Positions 46,427-61,140 are shown, counted from the stretch's first letter. The stretch is 64,000 nucleotides of DNA from Blasia pusilla (GCA_050084515.1 CM114273.1:34844001-34908000), one strand, 5' to 3'. The notes: generated by a model from the letters alone, not told the origin. Translations and numbers: made by a program.

Positions 46427-47850
46427 GAATTGACTCTGGCGTGCTGCACTTCCTCAAATAGTGTCTCGTGGCTGCGATCCATTCAGATAGATATGGCTTC
46501 TCAATGACGTTTACTCGCTACGAGCTTCACGTAGATTCCTGCCATTTCTAACCCAATTTGATTTTCGGCGTCACCTTCTTCGAGAGGGTTATTGCCATTT
46601 GTTAGTTAAAAAATAAGTTCACACAAACAAACACCCGCGTGAATCGTGTTTTTCTTGACCTACCTGATCTTGTTTTGTATCCTAGTTTTGAGACGTGTAT
46701 CTGACACACACTGGAACTCAACTCTACAGAAATACCCGGTATCGATGATAAGTGCGGGCGTCTACACTTCGCTAGTTCATGATGTATAGAGTGTTGCGGT
46801 TCAAGTGACCACGACCTCTTCCCAAGAAAAAGCAACCGGAGCGACCTAATTTATGGTACACAAGTCTGGAGCCTTTGGGGAAATTTTCTGGTACTCGTAA
46901 ACACATGGGACGCCAGAGTTGAGTGTCAGCTTAACGTCTCAGTAGCAGTAAATTTCGACTCAAATGAATAAGCTGCAAATAAATTCGTGAATTTTTGGCA
47001 CATGCTCACTGTGCGAGTGCTTGATGGGTGTTTGTAATTTCTGGTGTTCCTTGTGGAAAGAAGTTGGCAGAGAGAAGAGTCATTGACCTACAAGGTAAGT
47101 ACATGAACTTGGGAGCGTATTCGAGTGTCTCCCGGTGCGCGAAGTTTACTCGGAAGGTATTGCGATGTGGGTTCCTAACCCGTCTTGGCAATGAATTCCC
47201 TTCCACGTGTTCCTAGCCGAATCAAATCTTCCTGCACGTGTTCCTACCCAAATCAAACGCTTGCATGGTACCAACAACAGCAATACTACTGTTGCCCGAT
47301 TTTCATTTCATGGTTTCAAGATGAGAATGGACCAATTGAAATTACTCAGGAGCCAAATTGAACCACTTTACCAATTTTTCACTCTTTGTCAATAAGAGAC
47401 ATTTTTCTATGGCTAATCATTTCTTCTCTAAATGAAATCTACACTGAATCTTTATCTAACTGCTGCGGGCACAGTAACATGCTGCAATCCATTAACCGTG
47501 AACATGTATATACTAGAAACTGTCTACAACCTTACAAAAAATTGACCTTCTTCATATGCTTGAAAAAGGTTGTGGAGTCCCAACTTGATGGAAGATCATA
47601 ACCCAGAGTCAATATCCGCGACGTAACGCAAAAATAGATTACATTAAATGGCTGAATATATTGCTCGGACTAAAGACATTAACACGACCGAACCACTTAT
47701 TCATACGTTACATAACCACATATTCATACTCAAACTTTTTCGTTCCTCTTTCCCTCCCCTTAGTGGATGTTAGACAACCAAATCAGCTGATTCAGTTTCT
47801 AATTGGTCTTGATGTTAAATTTGGGATACTTGATACTTGTTCATTTTCAG

Positions 47851-47966
47851 TGTATGGGAGCATCTTGCAAATTTTTCAATGACAATGAAGCTGTGGCCAA
47901 AAGCCCACAAATACATGAGTGTTTTTGGGACCCTCGTAATGAAACCTTCCGGCCAAAAACGGTTGT
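47851..47966 (+). other. Exon-like island, unit 4
   Basis: Open like unit 1, with one replacement (Tyr to His, from ATACATGAG in place of ATATATGAG). Confidence 0.35.
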
Positions 47967-48534
47967 GTAAGTGTTTGGTTTAAATGTGAAATTTATGACA
48001 TTATTTCATTTAAACGTATCAAACATCTAGAAAGGTACAAAGATATATAAATGATTCTTGAACCTTATTTGGGTTTTATAGGTTTGAAGTAATGACAGAG
48101 TGACTATGTAAGTCTATTTGGGTTTTATGGCTCTATGAGTCATTTGGCGAGTCGTCTTGCTTGTCTGATGTAGTGGTTGATTTCACATGTATGGACCGAG
48201 TCATACTTGCAAAATTTTACCCATTTAGTTCCTTATGACCATCCGACTAGATGTGTCATTGTCTATCTTTTAGTATTTTTGTCCTACATTGAGTCATTTT
48301 CATATGACTCAACCCGTCTTTATATGTTAGTCTTTTATAGGTTTTTGACATTCTTTTAGTAATGACAGAGTGACTATGTAAGTCTTTGGAAACAACATTG
48401 TGAGTTATGGACCATGAGTAAGAGTAAATACTTAGACTACCTAATAATATATGATGACTGATGAACTCATGGATCATGGAGGTTCAACCCGTTGAGTAAA
48501 CAGGCTTCTATAGACCTTGAAGGGCAGAAACAGT

Positions 48535-48897
48535 ATTGAGATCAAGCACATCCTTTGCTTGACCCTGCAGGCCGTGGTCCTCGCCACCGCCTCGACCTGC
48601 TCTTTGGCAGTGGATAGCGACATTTCCGTATCGTTAACCTTACGAAGGACGTGTCCTTGGAGCCCGTCTTGGATCTCCTTGAAGGAGTGCTCAATCTTCA
48701 AACGATTCAGGGCCCTGCAGGTGCCATGGTTACCGTGCTCGGCATCCTTTCAGGTACGCTGGGTGCTGTGTCAGGTCTTTCATTTAAGATTTTCCTGGTC
48801 TCTGCAGTAGACTCCTTCCACTACTCTGGATCACGCTGCCTTTGAGCGCTCACTCTATTGGGAAATCAGTTGTCTCCGGAATCACCGGAGTCCTTGC
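48535..48897 (+). pseudogene. Decayed copy B, unit 4
   Basis: Same relic. The CCTTGG that is shortened in the unit 4 intact gene is full length here. Confidence 0.82.
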
Positions 48898-49212
48898 GTG
48901 TCAACGGCACAATCACGCTTACAGAAATAAGACGACTTAATGTGCAGCGCTCCAGCGCGACAAAAATGGTTGTTGGTAAAAGCTGAGCCACATCGTCGCT
49001 GTAGCTTTCCTTGGGACTAAGAAACGACTCATCTTATCTCCCCTCAAAAAGTCTCCGATAAACTCAGATCCCAGTGCGAAGTCCGAATCCTTACTTTTTT
49101 AAGCAGAACCTAAAATCGACCATGCACACGTTCACGGGAATATCTTCCTATCAAAGTCTGTCTACTTTGAGTACACGCAGTACTAGCTCGATTTGTGCAA
49201 CTCTATGTTCAC

Positions 49213-49783
49213 CTCCACAAAGTATTGGTGAACGAAGCAGATTTAGATCGCTAGGGCGTACGTTCACAAAGTCGTATTAGTTAGGTATATGGATACCATT
49301 CGAGCCGAGGATATAAGACATGTGGATAATTAATCCGAACGACAGAAAGAGGTCATGAAATGTTTCCGTCTGCGCCAAAATAAATTCGGCACGCTTAATC
49401 GCATAATATGAGATATATTCTGAAATCTCGCCTACTCGGGAACAAGAATGCGACTAGGAACGAAGGTGGGTGCAGATAACATACACAGTTAGAAAAGTAA
49501 GTGAATGTACGGTGCGAATGGCCTTATGAAATGCTGCACAGATATTTGAAGGATGACGACACAAGCCTATGCACGCGTTAATTAAACTGAAACGATTTCG
49601 AAGTTCGTATGTCCTGTGTTAGTTAAATTGAAACGATATCGAAGGTCGCTGGACATACGTCCCAAAGGTAAGGGGTAGGCTGGCTGAAAAAGTTTCTGAA
49701 ATCTCCTGGATATATGTTCAGAAGGTTCCGAAGTTGTAAATCGATCAATTCGGGAGTTGAACCAGTCCAGCATTTTGTGCATG
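49213..49783 (+). repeat. Large inverted repeat, left arm, unit 4
   Basis: Pairs with 58168-58771. Confidence 0.85.
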
Positions 49784-50614
49784 TATTAATTAGATCTGTG
49801 TGTATGAACTGAAAATGTGTCCCACGAGAGTTGCTTCGAAATAAACGCTCCAAGTTCTGCCTCTTATCCTAAAACGCAACCCTACCGGGTATGTCGACTG
49901 ACCGGATGCGACCGCGGGTTTCGCGGAGTATACTTTTGATTTCTGGAATGATTGAAAAGCGTTATCATAAAATGATTATGTTTCCTTAAATCAATATACA
50001 TTTAAAAAAAATTTCCCGAGTTCACTTTGAGAACTCCACCGACATATATTTTAAATATATAAAGATGTATGTTTAAGGATACCTGAAGTGCAAATGCCTT
50101 CTTCTGGTCATAAGCTTTTGGAACATTAATACCGTATGGACACTCGTAAGCAAAGACCGATAGCAAATACGCCCATGTTCCATTTCCCCTTCAAACAAGC
50201 GAATATATCTTGAATGCGCATCAGCAATTTAACGTTGAAGGGGTCGCCTTATTTTCCGAAAGGTCGGAATGAATCTCGGGCTGTCACCGACATAAAACAA
50301 GTACGATATAGAACGTTCACTCGTACCTAGTTTAGCATAGCCAATTGACCCCGAGGCTGTGGATAGAGGTAGAATTCAGAGCGAAGGCTATGTGGGGCTA
50401 GTTAGGCCTCCTCGTGCGCACCATGAAAGGTGAGAGGATCTCTCGGTGATGAGGACAAACCTTGATTATAGATATGCTAAGTAATCGACCGATGATTCGA
50501 TGGGATCCCCGTTGGAAAAAACAAGATCAAAGGCAATGAATTATTTTGCTATTTCGATTCCTTGGCCCCCCTCATAAGGCACCCACACCCATTCACCGCC
50601 AAAGCTAATTACAT

Positions 50615-50666
50615 GAAGAGGAGAGAGGTCTCAATGACCTCTCTCCTCTTCTAGTTTCGGAACTAG
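50615..50666. repeat. Double hairpin, unit 4
   Basis: Identical stems and loops. Confidence 0.75.
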
Positions 50667-51292
50667 TAATCTCTACTTTAAGATTTCTACCACGGTTAAA
50701 TATTGAATCTCGGTATGGACTAAAAGAATATCGAATATATTTGGGGAGGTGCCCAAGTAGATATTCTATACACAAATCTACTAGTAAGTGCCATTGAAAC
50801 AAAAAGTGTTTGAAGGGAATAATGATACCATATACAAACTGCAAAAAATAAATTTAGTATGCCATATTTCACATATGGAGCATACATATACATATAGTTG
50901 CCCACATGTGGAGCATACATATAGGTGCCTAATGTGGATCATAGAGATGATTGCAAATAAAAAAACATTTTCCCATAATAACATAGATGATTGCAAATAA
51001 AAAAACATTTTCCCATAATAACATAGATAAGTTTTATTATTTCAGCTCCAACGATGTAAGGGGAAATAAAAAAGTCTTCAATTTTTTTAGTATGTGAAAC
51101 ATTTTTTTTTCGCAAATGGGTCAAGCAAAGAATTGTTTGCAAATCAAGAAGACACTCTCCCATGATAATATAAACGACCATGAAATATTAAGAATGGATT
51201 ATTTATTCTATATAAATTGGAAGTCTAGGTATAATTCGACTTTCCGTTCGATTCATTTAACATTATCAAGAAAATACCTTGGGCATCAAACA

Positions 51293-53615
51293 AGGTGTGT
51301 TTTTAATATGAAGATGATGGTTTAGTGGTTCAACATTTAATGAGTTCCAAACCATAATAAATCGACTTTGATGATGGAATCAAATTTTTGGTAATCTTAT
51401 CTTCTTTTCCGGAAAATGGGACAATTACTTTAAAAATCAAGGATGCGGTGGATGGTTTAATGAGAATCCAAAGAGGATCATACCATGGAATATCTACTTC
51501 TATAAGAGGAGAAAGGGAGGAATTATGGTTTGACATGGAATTATGAATATTGGTTTTTATAATATGAGAAGAAGTCATGGGTGAATATTTTGAGGTTTTC
51601 AACTCAAATGTTCACCTATAAGGCCCTCATCCTATCTCAAGATAGTTGAATCAAATGTTTCCTTTCCATTCATAGAAGTTCAAATCCAACATCATGAAAA
51701 TTATCTATACCAAGATTTAGGGAAGGTTTATCTAGGAGATGATAAAGCTTATAGCATGTAGGAAAAAAGGAGATGTGGATATATCAACTTTCCAAATGGA
51801 TATAGGCGGCTATTGAGAGGTATGTACCTTCCCTATAAGGGTCGATTTTTGGCCTCCACAAGCTACCATGAGTTGCTTTGCTACTACCTTCACAAGAAAT
51901 GCATGGATGGAGCATATGTGATCAACTTGACATCAACTTTGATTTGATCAACATGATAAGCATGCATCGACCATAAGTTGATGCATGTTTATGGCATTGA
52001 AGGTTGGGTCATATGAGTGACAAAAGAATGAAAACTCTACTTTGAAAGGACAAGCTACCATGACTAGGCTTGGAGTTTTGTAAAGACTATGTTTATGGTA
52101 AGGAGGGAAGTTGGTTGGAAGATTTGAAGATAAGAGGAAGCTAGGTTTGTTGGAAGATTTGAAGATAAAAGAAGATTCCTTGGAAGAGTTGAAGGTAAAG
52201 AGATTGGAGTTACCACATATAGATGTGAGTGGTTTATCTTTTAGTTTCTTTGTAGGAGGATCATCTTACTTTATCACTTCCATTAAGGTATGCTCATATT
52301 TCTTGAGACACAAATCTAATGTGTATGTTATATTCAAGAAATGGTTAGCTATGATGGTAAATGAAACTTACACTAAACCAAAGATTCTAGGGTCACACAA
52401 TGGTGGCCTCTAGTGTGATAAGGAGTTCAAGGTGTTCTATGCATAAAGAAGGATCATTAGCGAGAGAGAGAGAGAGCTTATGCATAGAACTATTATAGAA
52501 CAAGCAAGAAGCATGAGGTTGCATGCAAGATTACCTAAACTATTTTTTGCAATCATGAATTTATCTCATCCCATTAGGAGGGTTTAGAGGGCTATGGAGG
52601 GTGCATGCTTGGCCCGCATGCCCAAACCTTGCCTGAGCCGCACCAAGCCCGCATGCTCCAATCCTAGGCCTACATCTAGCGACCTTTTGCTATATTAGAT
52701 GAGAAGATATATGAGGTGTGGAGTGCTAAGAAGGTTGATCTCACAAGTCTAAAATTTTTTGGCTACGTTTCTCATATTGACATTGATGCAAGAGCTAAAA
52801 GTAAGATTCATCCAAAATCCATCAAGTGTACAATGGCATATATGAATTTAGGTATAGATATTGGGATTATGAGAATTCTACAATGATAAGAAGTGAGGAT
52901 GCTTCATTGAATGAGAGTGTGATGTACAAGGATAAGGAGAAGATGAATTTCAAGGATGTAAATTCATGAACTCAAGTAAAAGAGTCAAGATATGCTTAAA
53001 GGATATGTAGACCATAGAGGATCAACCAAGAAGAATACATCACACCATCTTTTGAGGTCAAGAGATCTTCCCCGAACTTGTTCTCCTTCTTTGCATTAAT
53101 TTTTGTTGATAGATGGTGGGGAACCAAAGAGGGAAAAAGCCTCTCCATAACCATTAGGAACATGCTGGTCGCAAGTGCCACAAGGAGGGACTAGTTGTGG
53201 AAGGATTTCCACAAAAGGAGAGCATTGATAATTAAATGAGTACTATTAAACTAGGATTGTAGCTTTTTGAGACCTCCATCTAGAATAGCTAGATCTGAAA
53301 AAAAAATCTTCATGGTGATTTGGAGGAAGGATAATACATATCTCAGCCATAGGAATATGCGGTCAAAGGTAAAGCGGAAATGGTAAGCTAAAAAGGAGCT
53401 TATATGGCTTCAAGAGGGCAGCAAGAAAATGGTATAAAAGTATGACAAATTCATGTCAAGGAATGGATAGTTCTTGTGGAGATCAGTATTGCTATTTAAT
53501 TTGGAAACAAATTCATTATCCTTCTCTTATATGTTATGATATCCTAGTTGTAGGAGCAAGCATGCAAGAGATAAACATTCTCAAAAGGAGTTTGAGATGA
53601 ATCATTGAAAATAAG
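51293..53615 (+). mobile_element. Ty1/copia relic, left copy, unit 4
   Basis: Same relic. An extra GT lies near 51297 ahead of the gag piece. Confidence 0.85.
52434..52490. repeat. Inverted repeat with GA microsatellite, unit 4
   Basis: 57 bases, the same length as unit 3. Confidence 0.8.
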
Positions 53616-54743
53616 TCCCATAGATTGTATTAATGAGATTTTTGATATAGTTTGTTTCATATATATATAGTGTCATCCCCAAATAATTATTTGAAGGAAG
53701 ACAATCCTCTCCAATGTCCAACAACCAATTGAAAAAATCTTATGGATAGGTAGATGTAGTACCTATACATAACAAGAAAACATGTGTTTTTAAGAAAACC
53801 GCTACTTTTTAAATGACCTCTAAGTACATGGAAAGTATTAAAAAAAATGAATATGTTACCTTCTAGATTTTGGACTCTCATTTTTTCACATTTCATCATC
53901 ATAAAGAAGATCCCTTAAATATGGCTTGTGGTGGGCCAAGAGTGGGCTAGATACACGCCTAGGCTCTAACAATGGGCCTGGTTATGGGCAAAGGCATGAG
54001 CCTAGCTTTGAGACATGCTGGTTGGTTGCGTGCTTTGTAGGTTCACTACACGCCATGCACGCTAGATAAAGGCCAAATTTTGAGCTAGGCTAGGAGGGTG
54101 CGGACCCAAGGGCTTGGTTTGGGATTAAATGCAAGCCTTGTGGGGGCTTAAATGCGAGGTTCATATAGGGTAGGTAGGGATAGGTTTGGGAGGCCATGCT
54201 ATCCATATTTAGAGGTGGAGAGGAAAGGGGAAGATTATAGTGTAAGTGAATAGGATGGTTATGTTAGAGAATAAGTTAGTTGCACATGAAGTAGGTGAAG
54301 AAGTTAAGATAATTGAAAAAGGAATGGATTAAGAGAACAAAATAAGATTTACAAGTGAAGTCACGATCAAATCTCTACACATGAAGGGGAATCCTAAATG
54401 GTTGGGAGCCTATATAGAGAAGATTATCATGCACATAGATCTAAAGAATGTGTTGTAGATTGTAATAGACAACACTAGCAATGGGCCTGCCGTAGGGAAA
54501 CTTATTGAAACTAACTTTCTTCACATACTTTGGGATGTATTAGTATCAAATTCTCTTAATTCGGTATGCAAAGAAGGGGATAAATGGCCTTAGGTGGATA
54601 GAAATTTTGCACAAGCTCGTGAGATGGTAGTATTTGCAGACAAGAACTTGGATGATAGTCAAATTAAGTAGAGAACGAGCCCGATTAAGAGACGATTGTT
54701 GCCTCCTACCAGCATAAGTTTTCATGGTAGATGAGGTGTAGGG

Positions 54744-54950
54744 CGAGATAGTCTCGAGGCCTTAGAGGGATCTTGTACTTCCCTATTTTGAGAGGTCATA
54801 TGTGACCTGCTCTTAGGAGGTGACCTACGAGTGTAGGTTACCCTTCCCTTTATGAGGAGTGGCAACCTTGGAGAGGTTGACCTTCCCAGCCATGTATGGC
54901 CCCACTTGGACCTATAGGGTTGTGGGTTAGTTAGTAGTTGGTCTCATGAG
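54744..54950. repeat. Hairpin cluster, unit 4
   Basis: All five structures are conserved. Just upstream, unit 4 has a private rearranged AAATTAAGTAGAGAACGAGCCCG (54661 onward, shown broken here as AAATTAAGTAGAG then AACGAGCCCG). Confidence 0.65.
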
Positions 54951-55216
54951 GGGACCACATGCGTAGTTGTTAGGGAGCTGTTGCATATCTGAATCATGAG
55001 TATTGCTGTTTGGATGAAGCATGGTTGATTGAAAATTTCATCACTGCTTACAATCCATATTCAACTTTATATCTTAAGGAGATGCACGCTGGTTCTCAAT
55101 AGAAGAGAAAGTCGCACTCAATTTGTGGTGTAGAGCAAAATTGTGATGTTGTGGGATTTGCAGGAATTGCAAGCTAGTGTATTGTGACCATGCGGGAGAA
55201 CATGGGGCAAAACAAT

Positions 55217-56475
55217 TTATGAAATCAAAGTAAGATGTTCAGAATTGTGAAATCTATGCAATGCGACAGAGTTGACAAGATTTGAAGAGGGGGAGGATTC
55301 TCAATCCTGGTGCAGTTGCTCAAGAGTGGAACAATTGAGGAGATGTCCACCAAATTCTTGGCTTGGTTATTCATATGCCTATTATGTATAAAATCATAAC
55401 TATTCCAATTTATCTTCGCCCAAGAGGAAGAGACCATTTGTGCTAATATGGACCTAGCCAAAGAGCTTAATATTGGGACATCTTGATTGTGCATGCTCCT
55501 CCAATCAAAGAGGCTAAGTGAATCGATAACTTACCTACTAAACTCATCCAAAAATAATTCATGGTTGAAAATATTCCCAAATCTTGCGAATAAGTAGCTA
55601 TATAAGAATTAGCCTAAGTGATATCCAAAACTTGCACTACTTTTATATAGCGTTTCAAATATTGTTTATTTGAGTTCTCTCATACATTAAGAAGTTGAAA
55701 TGATGTTTGGAATAATATCAAGAAGGTTGTAAGGGGCAAGAATGTAACAGATTATATGTATAATTTTATTGTGGATGAATACCCAACGCCTAGAAATAAC
55801 ATTGATTATTTTTTAAACTCTAGACATTGTAAAAAAACCGCGATGCCTTCAATTCCCACCACGCCATGAAGATGCACGAAAAGAATGGATCTCTTCCATT
55901 ATCTCCAATATAAGATGATAGATATGCTCCATCATTAGTTTACAACCATCATACTCTCTCAACAAAATAATAGTTGAGAGGGCCCTAATGAACAACTCTC
56001 CACATTATGTCCAAAAATCGTGATTGGATACTCATCGTCATAATAGTCTAAATCTCTAGTGCCTTCTTCCTTTGCCTTATATCCTCCCATTGAAATACTC
56101 CCTCAAAGCATTTGTGTCAAAAATGCCTCCCTCAATTCTAAGACAAGTCTCAATAATATAAAGTTAGTCATGAAGCGTGTGTTAGCGGGAAGCAACATTC
56201 GTCTCTTCATTGGGCTGGTTCCATGAATTGACCATCACCCAAGTTCTTACCTTCACAAATACTTCCATCTCACGACCTTGTGTAAAAATTCTATCCACCC
56301 AGGGCCACTTACCCTATTCTTAGTATACCAAATCAAAAGAATGTGATACTCATCCACCCCAAAGTACAAGGAAACTTTGCTTCAATACATTTATGTCCAT
56401 TACAAGTTGCAACATATTATTTAGATCTATGCACATGATGGACCTCTCTATGTAACTATCCAACCATTTAGCTAT
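55217..56475 (-). mobile_element. hAT-family relic, unit 4
   Basis: Same relic, with GCGACAGAGTTG and CCTGGTGCAG in the variable stretch near 55262-55316. Confidence 0.75.
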
Positions 56476-56650
56476 TTGGGATTCCCCTTTTTTTATAGAA
56501 ATTCGATCATGACTTCACCTTACATATTTGTATTCTCTCTTTTGTTCATACTTTAGATGAATTTATTAGTCTAGATGGAAGTCCTAAACAACTATAATGC
56601 TCAATACTACTCTAATAGTAGTCATTTTTATAATTTTCATTAGAATGGAT

Positions 56651-58170
56651 GCCCTCCTTTTGTTGAAATCCTTCCACAACTAGTCTCTTCTTATGGCGCT
56701 TGCTCCTATCATGTTCTTACTTGTTATGGAGAGGCTTTTTTCCCTCTTGGGTTTCCCACCATCTATCATCTACAAATAATGCAAAGAAGGAGAGCAAGTT
56801 TGTGGAAGATCTCTAGAACTCCAAAGATGGTGTGTTGTACTCTTCTTTATTGATCTTCTATGGTCTACATCTCCTTTAAGCATACCTTGACTAGTTCATT
56901 AATTTACATCCTTGCAAATCATCTCCTCCTTATCACACTCTCATTGAATGTAACATCCTTATGATTTTGGAATTCTCATAATCCCAATATCTACACTTAA
57001 ACTCATCTATGCCATTGTACACTTGATGGATTGGATTCTCAGATCAAGCTTACTTTTAGCCCTTGCATCAATGTCATTACATAACCACACACTTTTTGAC
57101 TTATGATATTCCATACTTCCTCATGTATCTCCTAGGGTGGCTAGATGCGGGCCTAGGATTGGAGCATGCATGCCTAGCCTGAAAAATTCATGAGTGCATA
57201 TGCCCAAAAAGTTTCGGTTATCTAGCATGCAACCTCTTGCTTGTTGCTAAATAGTTCTACCACAACATTTTGTTGTGGTGTTCTTGGTGATTGAGCCTTC
57301 TTGTTGCACATAACACTTTGAACTCCTTATCACAATACTTGCCACCAACCCTAGAATCTTTGGTTTTGTGCAAGTCTCATTTCCCATAATAGCTAATCAT
57401 TTCTTTAATATAACATAGATTTTTGTTTCAAGAAATATATGGTTCCTAATATGATCATTAATGGAAAAGATAAAGTAAGATGATCCTTCTACAAAGGAAA
57501 CTAAATGACAAACCCCTCACATATATATGTGCTCACTCCAATCTCCTTACCTTCAACTCTTCTAACCAGCTAGAACCTACCCCTCTTTTGCTTACCATAA
57601 ATATTGTCTTAACAAAACTTCAAGTCTATAAAATTTAGTCACGGTAGCTTGCCCTTTCAAGGAAGAACTTTATGCCTTTCTTATTTATATGACCCAACCT
57701 TCAATACCATAAACATGCATCAACTCATGGTCCCACCACTACAATCAAATTTGATGTCAATTTGATTACATATGTTCCATCTTGTGCATTGTGAAGGTAG
57801 TCAAAGCAATGCATGGTAGCTAGTGGAGGCCGGCAATTGACTTGCAAAAACCATATTTCTCTTTTAGGCAAGGTAAATATCTCACATCTCTTAATTGCAG
57901 CGTATATTCATTTGGCAAGTTGATCTCTTTTTTTCCTACCATGCTATAAGTTTTATCATCTCCTAGATAAACCTTCCCCAAATCTTCGTCTAGATAGTTT
58001 TTCATGATGTTTGAACTTGCATAAAAGTAAATATGTTAGCCTACTATCTTGGAGATAGGATGAGGGCCTTAAAGGTGAACTTTTGAGTTGAAAACCTCAA
58101 ATGGTCACCCATGACTTCTTCTCATGATTACCAAAACCGGTACTTACAATTCCATGTCGTACCATAACAT
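56651..58170 (-). mobile_element. Ty1/copia relic, right copy, unit 4
   Basis: Same relic. Small changes near 57030 (GGATTGGATTCTCAG) and 57860 (TCTCTTTTAGG) are private to this unit. Confidence 0.83.
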
Positions 58171-58771
58171 CCACAAAATGCTGGACTTCTCAACTCCCGA
58201 ATTGATCAGTTTACAACTTCGCAACCTGCCCCTTGAGCGTATATCCATTCCGAACGTATATCCAGGAAATTTCAGAAACTTTTCCAGGCAGCCTACCCCT
58301 TACCTTTGGAACGCATGTCCAGCCAACTTTGAAATCGTTTCAATTTAATTAAGACAGGACACACTAACTTTCGAAATAGCTTGAATTTAATTAAGAAAGG
58401 ACATACTAACTTTGAAATACTTTCAATTTAATTGCTTGTGTTGTAATCCTTCAAATACCTCCACTCGGCACTTTACATTCAATTACTTTTCTAACTTTGT
58501 TTGTCATCTACACCCACCTTCGTTCTAAGTCGCATATAGGCGGGTCCCATTCTTGTTCCCGAGTCGGCGAGATTAAGCGTCGCGAAATGATTTTGGCGTT
58601 TGGCGCAGACGGAAACATTTTATTACCCCTTTCTGTCGTTCGGATCAATTATCCACGTGTCTTATATCCTCGGCTCGAATGGTGTCCATATTTCATACGC
58701 GGAGCTAATACGACCTTGTGAACGTACTCCGTAGCGATCTAGATCTGCTTGTGCACCAAAACTTTGTGGAG
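58168..58771 (-). repeat. Large inverted repeat, right arm, unit 4
   Basis: Partner of 49213-49783. Confidence 0.85.
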
Positions 58772-58820
58772 TTAAACAAAGCGAGCTAGTAGGAGTGGCT
58801 GGAGTCGAAAATTTTCGAGC

Positions 58821-59257
58821 TGAAGAGCTGGGAGATTGAGCTTACACCTAGGCAATGCGACGCGAGTTGGTTCAAGGACTCCGATGATTCTGGGGACAAC
58901 TGATTTCCCAACTGAGTGAGCGTTCAAAGGCAGCGTGAGCGTGATCCAAGAGTGGTGGAAGGAGTCTACTGGAGAGACCAGGAAAATCTTCTATGGAAGA
59001 CCTGTCACAGCACCCAGCGTGCCTGAAAGGATGCCGAGCACGGTAACCGTGGCACCTGCAGGGCCCTGAATAGTTTGTCCTACATTCACACAAGATTGAG
59101 CATTCCTTCAAGGAGATCCAAGACGGGCTCCAGGACACGTCCTTCGTGAGGTTAACAATACGGGAATATCGCCATCCACTGCCAAACAACAGGTCGAGGC
59201 GGTGTCGAGGACCATTGCCTGCACGGTCAAGCAAAGGACGTACATAGTAGTAGTCAT
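58821..59257 (-). pseudogene. Decayed copy A, unit 5
   Basis: It carries the same GCTCCAGGACACG deletion (about 59132). Otherwise it has the same start codon and the same primary lesion as unit 1. Confidence 0.85.
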
Positions 59258-59666
59258 TGTGGATGATCGCTGAGTACTGATCGGCTCGGAGGAGACCGCA
59301 GAAGCGTAGACGTATTGGGTTGTAGTGGAGAGAATTCTTCGCATCAATTGGTTTGCGATCTGAAGTGCAGTTGGGTATCTAGACACATATCTCTCCAAGG
59401 ACGGGGCACATTTGGTGGTGTGGTCAAACGTCTGAGCAGCGTCCAGCCCTCGTGGGTGCATTGCATCTCCGTATCTAGATGGTTTTCTACATACAGCTTT
59501 GGACATGCTGCCATGAGCGCACGATGGTTTGCTTTTATCAAAAGTTTCCTTTAACAAAGAATGTAAAGTTTCCAACGCGGAACCCAAAGCTGGAACGGAT
59601 AAGATTTCCGCTGGGACTGGCATGGCATTAATATCATTCTAACCGTCTTCGATCTCCCTGAGAACT

Positions 59667-59822
59667 AGAAATCATACTTTCAGATACGCTGAGTGGTGAC
59701 ACGTCTTTTATTAAATATCTTCCTGGATCGCTCCAGTTTGTCTCCCTCCGCTTCTCCAGATGAAGTGCGTGTCAACGGCATAATCACGCTCACTCCATTG
59801 GGAAACCGTAGTCGTCTCCCTT
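59667..59822 (+). pseudogene. Fragment C, unit 5
   Basis: Same fragment. The hairpin is at 59823-59847. Confidence 0.6.
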
Positions 59823-60508
59823 TGCGTTGCCCGCGTGGGGCAACGCAGAAAGGGAGCTTCAGAAAAGTGTGGAGGTGGGTAACAATGAAATCTACCTAGG
59901 GTACTACTTTCCTTCATGATTTTGGAACAAATCTCATATTCCACTCATAGTGGGTACATCTCTCTCACCAAAGTTTGAAAATAGGAATACAAGTTATAAA
60001 CCATCCAAACTTCTGATGCCAATGAATGAATGCCACCGGTAACTTGGATGAAGTCCTATAGTTCTAGGGATTTTTCAAATTTTAGTTTCTAGTAAGAATA
60101 TTTCACACATTCACCATCAATGCATACAATTTCTGAAACTTATCATCATAATGGCCATTTTAGATGGACAACATGGCTTTTAGGTTGTTATAATGCTAAG
60201 AGGTTAGCATTTGAGAAGTCCATGGTAGTTTCCTTCCTATCCTAGGACTAGCAAAAGAATTTTAATTGAAAATTATTTTCCTAATTCTGAAAGGATAAAA
60301 TGACGTACCTCCATAAATCTACCTCAAACCTTGATCCGGCCTTGAAAAAGAAGAGGGGCATTCCCTATAGACTAAACTCACCCGTATGATTTTCGAACAC
60401 GTCGTAAGTGGACAAGTTTTCCACGTTCGCATCCTGACTTTTCTTAAGGGAAAGAATACCATCTATAGTATGTAGAAAACCGTCTGGATACGTATACCAA
60501 TGTTCCCA

Positions 60509-60590
60509 CACGTGCGATCTTCGGCTAGAAGCCGGTCAGATGTTTGCCGACACCACATGTGCCCCGTCTTCGGAGAGCAATCTATATAAA
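60509..60590 (+). promoter_or_regulatory. G-box and TATA promoter, unit 5
   Basis: CACGTG is at 60509-60514 and TATATAAA at 60583-60590, 111 bases before the ATG. Confidence 0.75.
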
Positions 60591-60693
60591 TACCCTACTT
60601 CTCTCCACATCTCCCACCCATTGAGCTCTCTCCGGCACAACACTCCAAGTACAGTCTTCCTCCGGGCCAATCAGTTCTAAGCAATCACCAACG

Positions 60694-61140
60694 ATGGCTA
60701 CTAAGTACATCATATGCTTGACCCTGGCCGTGGTCCTCGCCACCGCCTCGACCTGTTTGGCAACGGATGGCGATCTTTCCGTATCGTTAACCATTGTGAA
60801 CAACTGTTCAAAGGACGTGTCCTTGGAGCCCGTCCTGGGTCTCCTTGGAGAAGTGCTCGAGCTTGTGAATGTAGGAAAAGTCATTAAGGTCGCTGCAGGT
60901 GCCACGGTTACCGTGGAGGGCATCCTTTCAGGTGCGCTGGGTGTTGTGACAGGTATTCTATATAAGGTTTTCCTGGGTCTCTTCGGTGGTCTCATTCCGC
61001 TACTGGAGGTCACGCTGCCTTTGCATGCCACAATCACGATCACACAAGTGGGAAATCAATTGTGCGTCTACATCTCCGGAATCCTTCAACCAGTCTGCGT
61101 CGCGTTGTCTCTGTGTAAGTTCAATCTCTCGACCTCGTAA
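60694..61140 (+). CDS. Small secreted protein, version 2, unit 5
   Basis: Full-length 148-codon copy whose protein is identical to that of unit 2, with the same G-box, TATA box and leader. Its 3' flank (GGCGTCACC at about 61281) also matches units 2 and 4. Confidence 0.87.
   Translation: MATKYIICLTLAVVLATASTCLATDGDLSVSLTIVNNCSKDVSLEPVLGLLGEVLELVNVGKVIKVAAGATVTVEGILSGALGVVTGILYKVFLGLFGGLIPLLEVTLPLHATITITQVGNQLCVYISGILQPVCVALSLCKFNLSTS

Larger units (their letters stand above)
44075..58785. repeat. 14.7 kb tandem repeat, unit 4
   Basis: Fourth copy. Its secreted-protein gene carries a one-base deletion, and the tract near 48340 has its own private deletion relative to the other units. Confidence 0.97.
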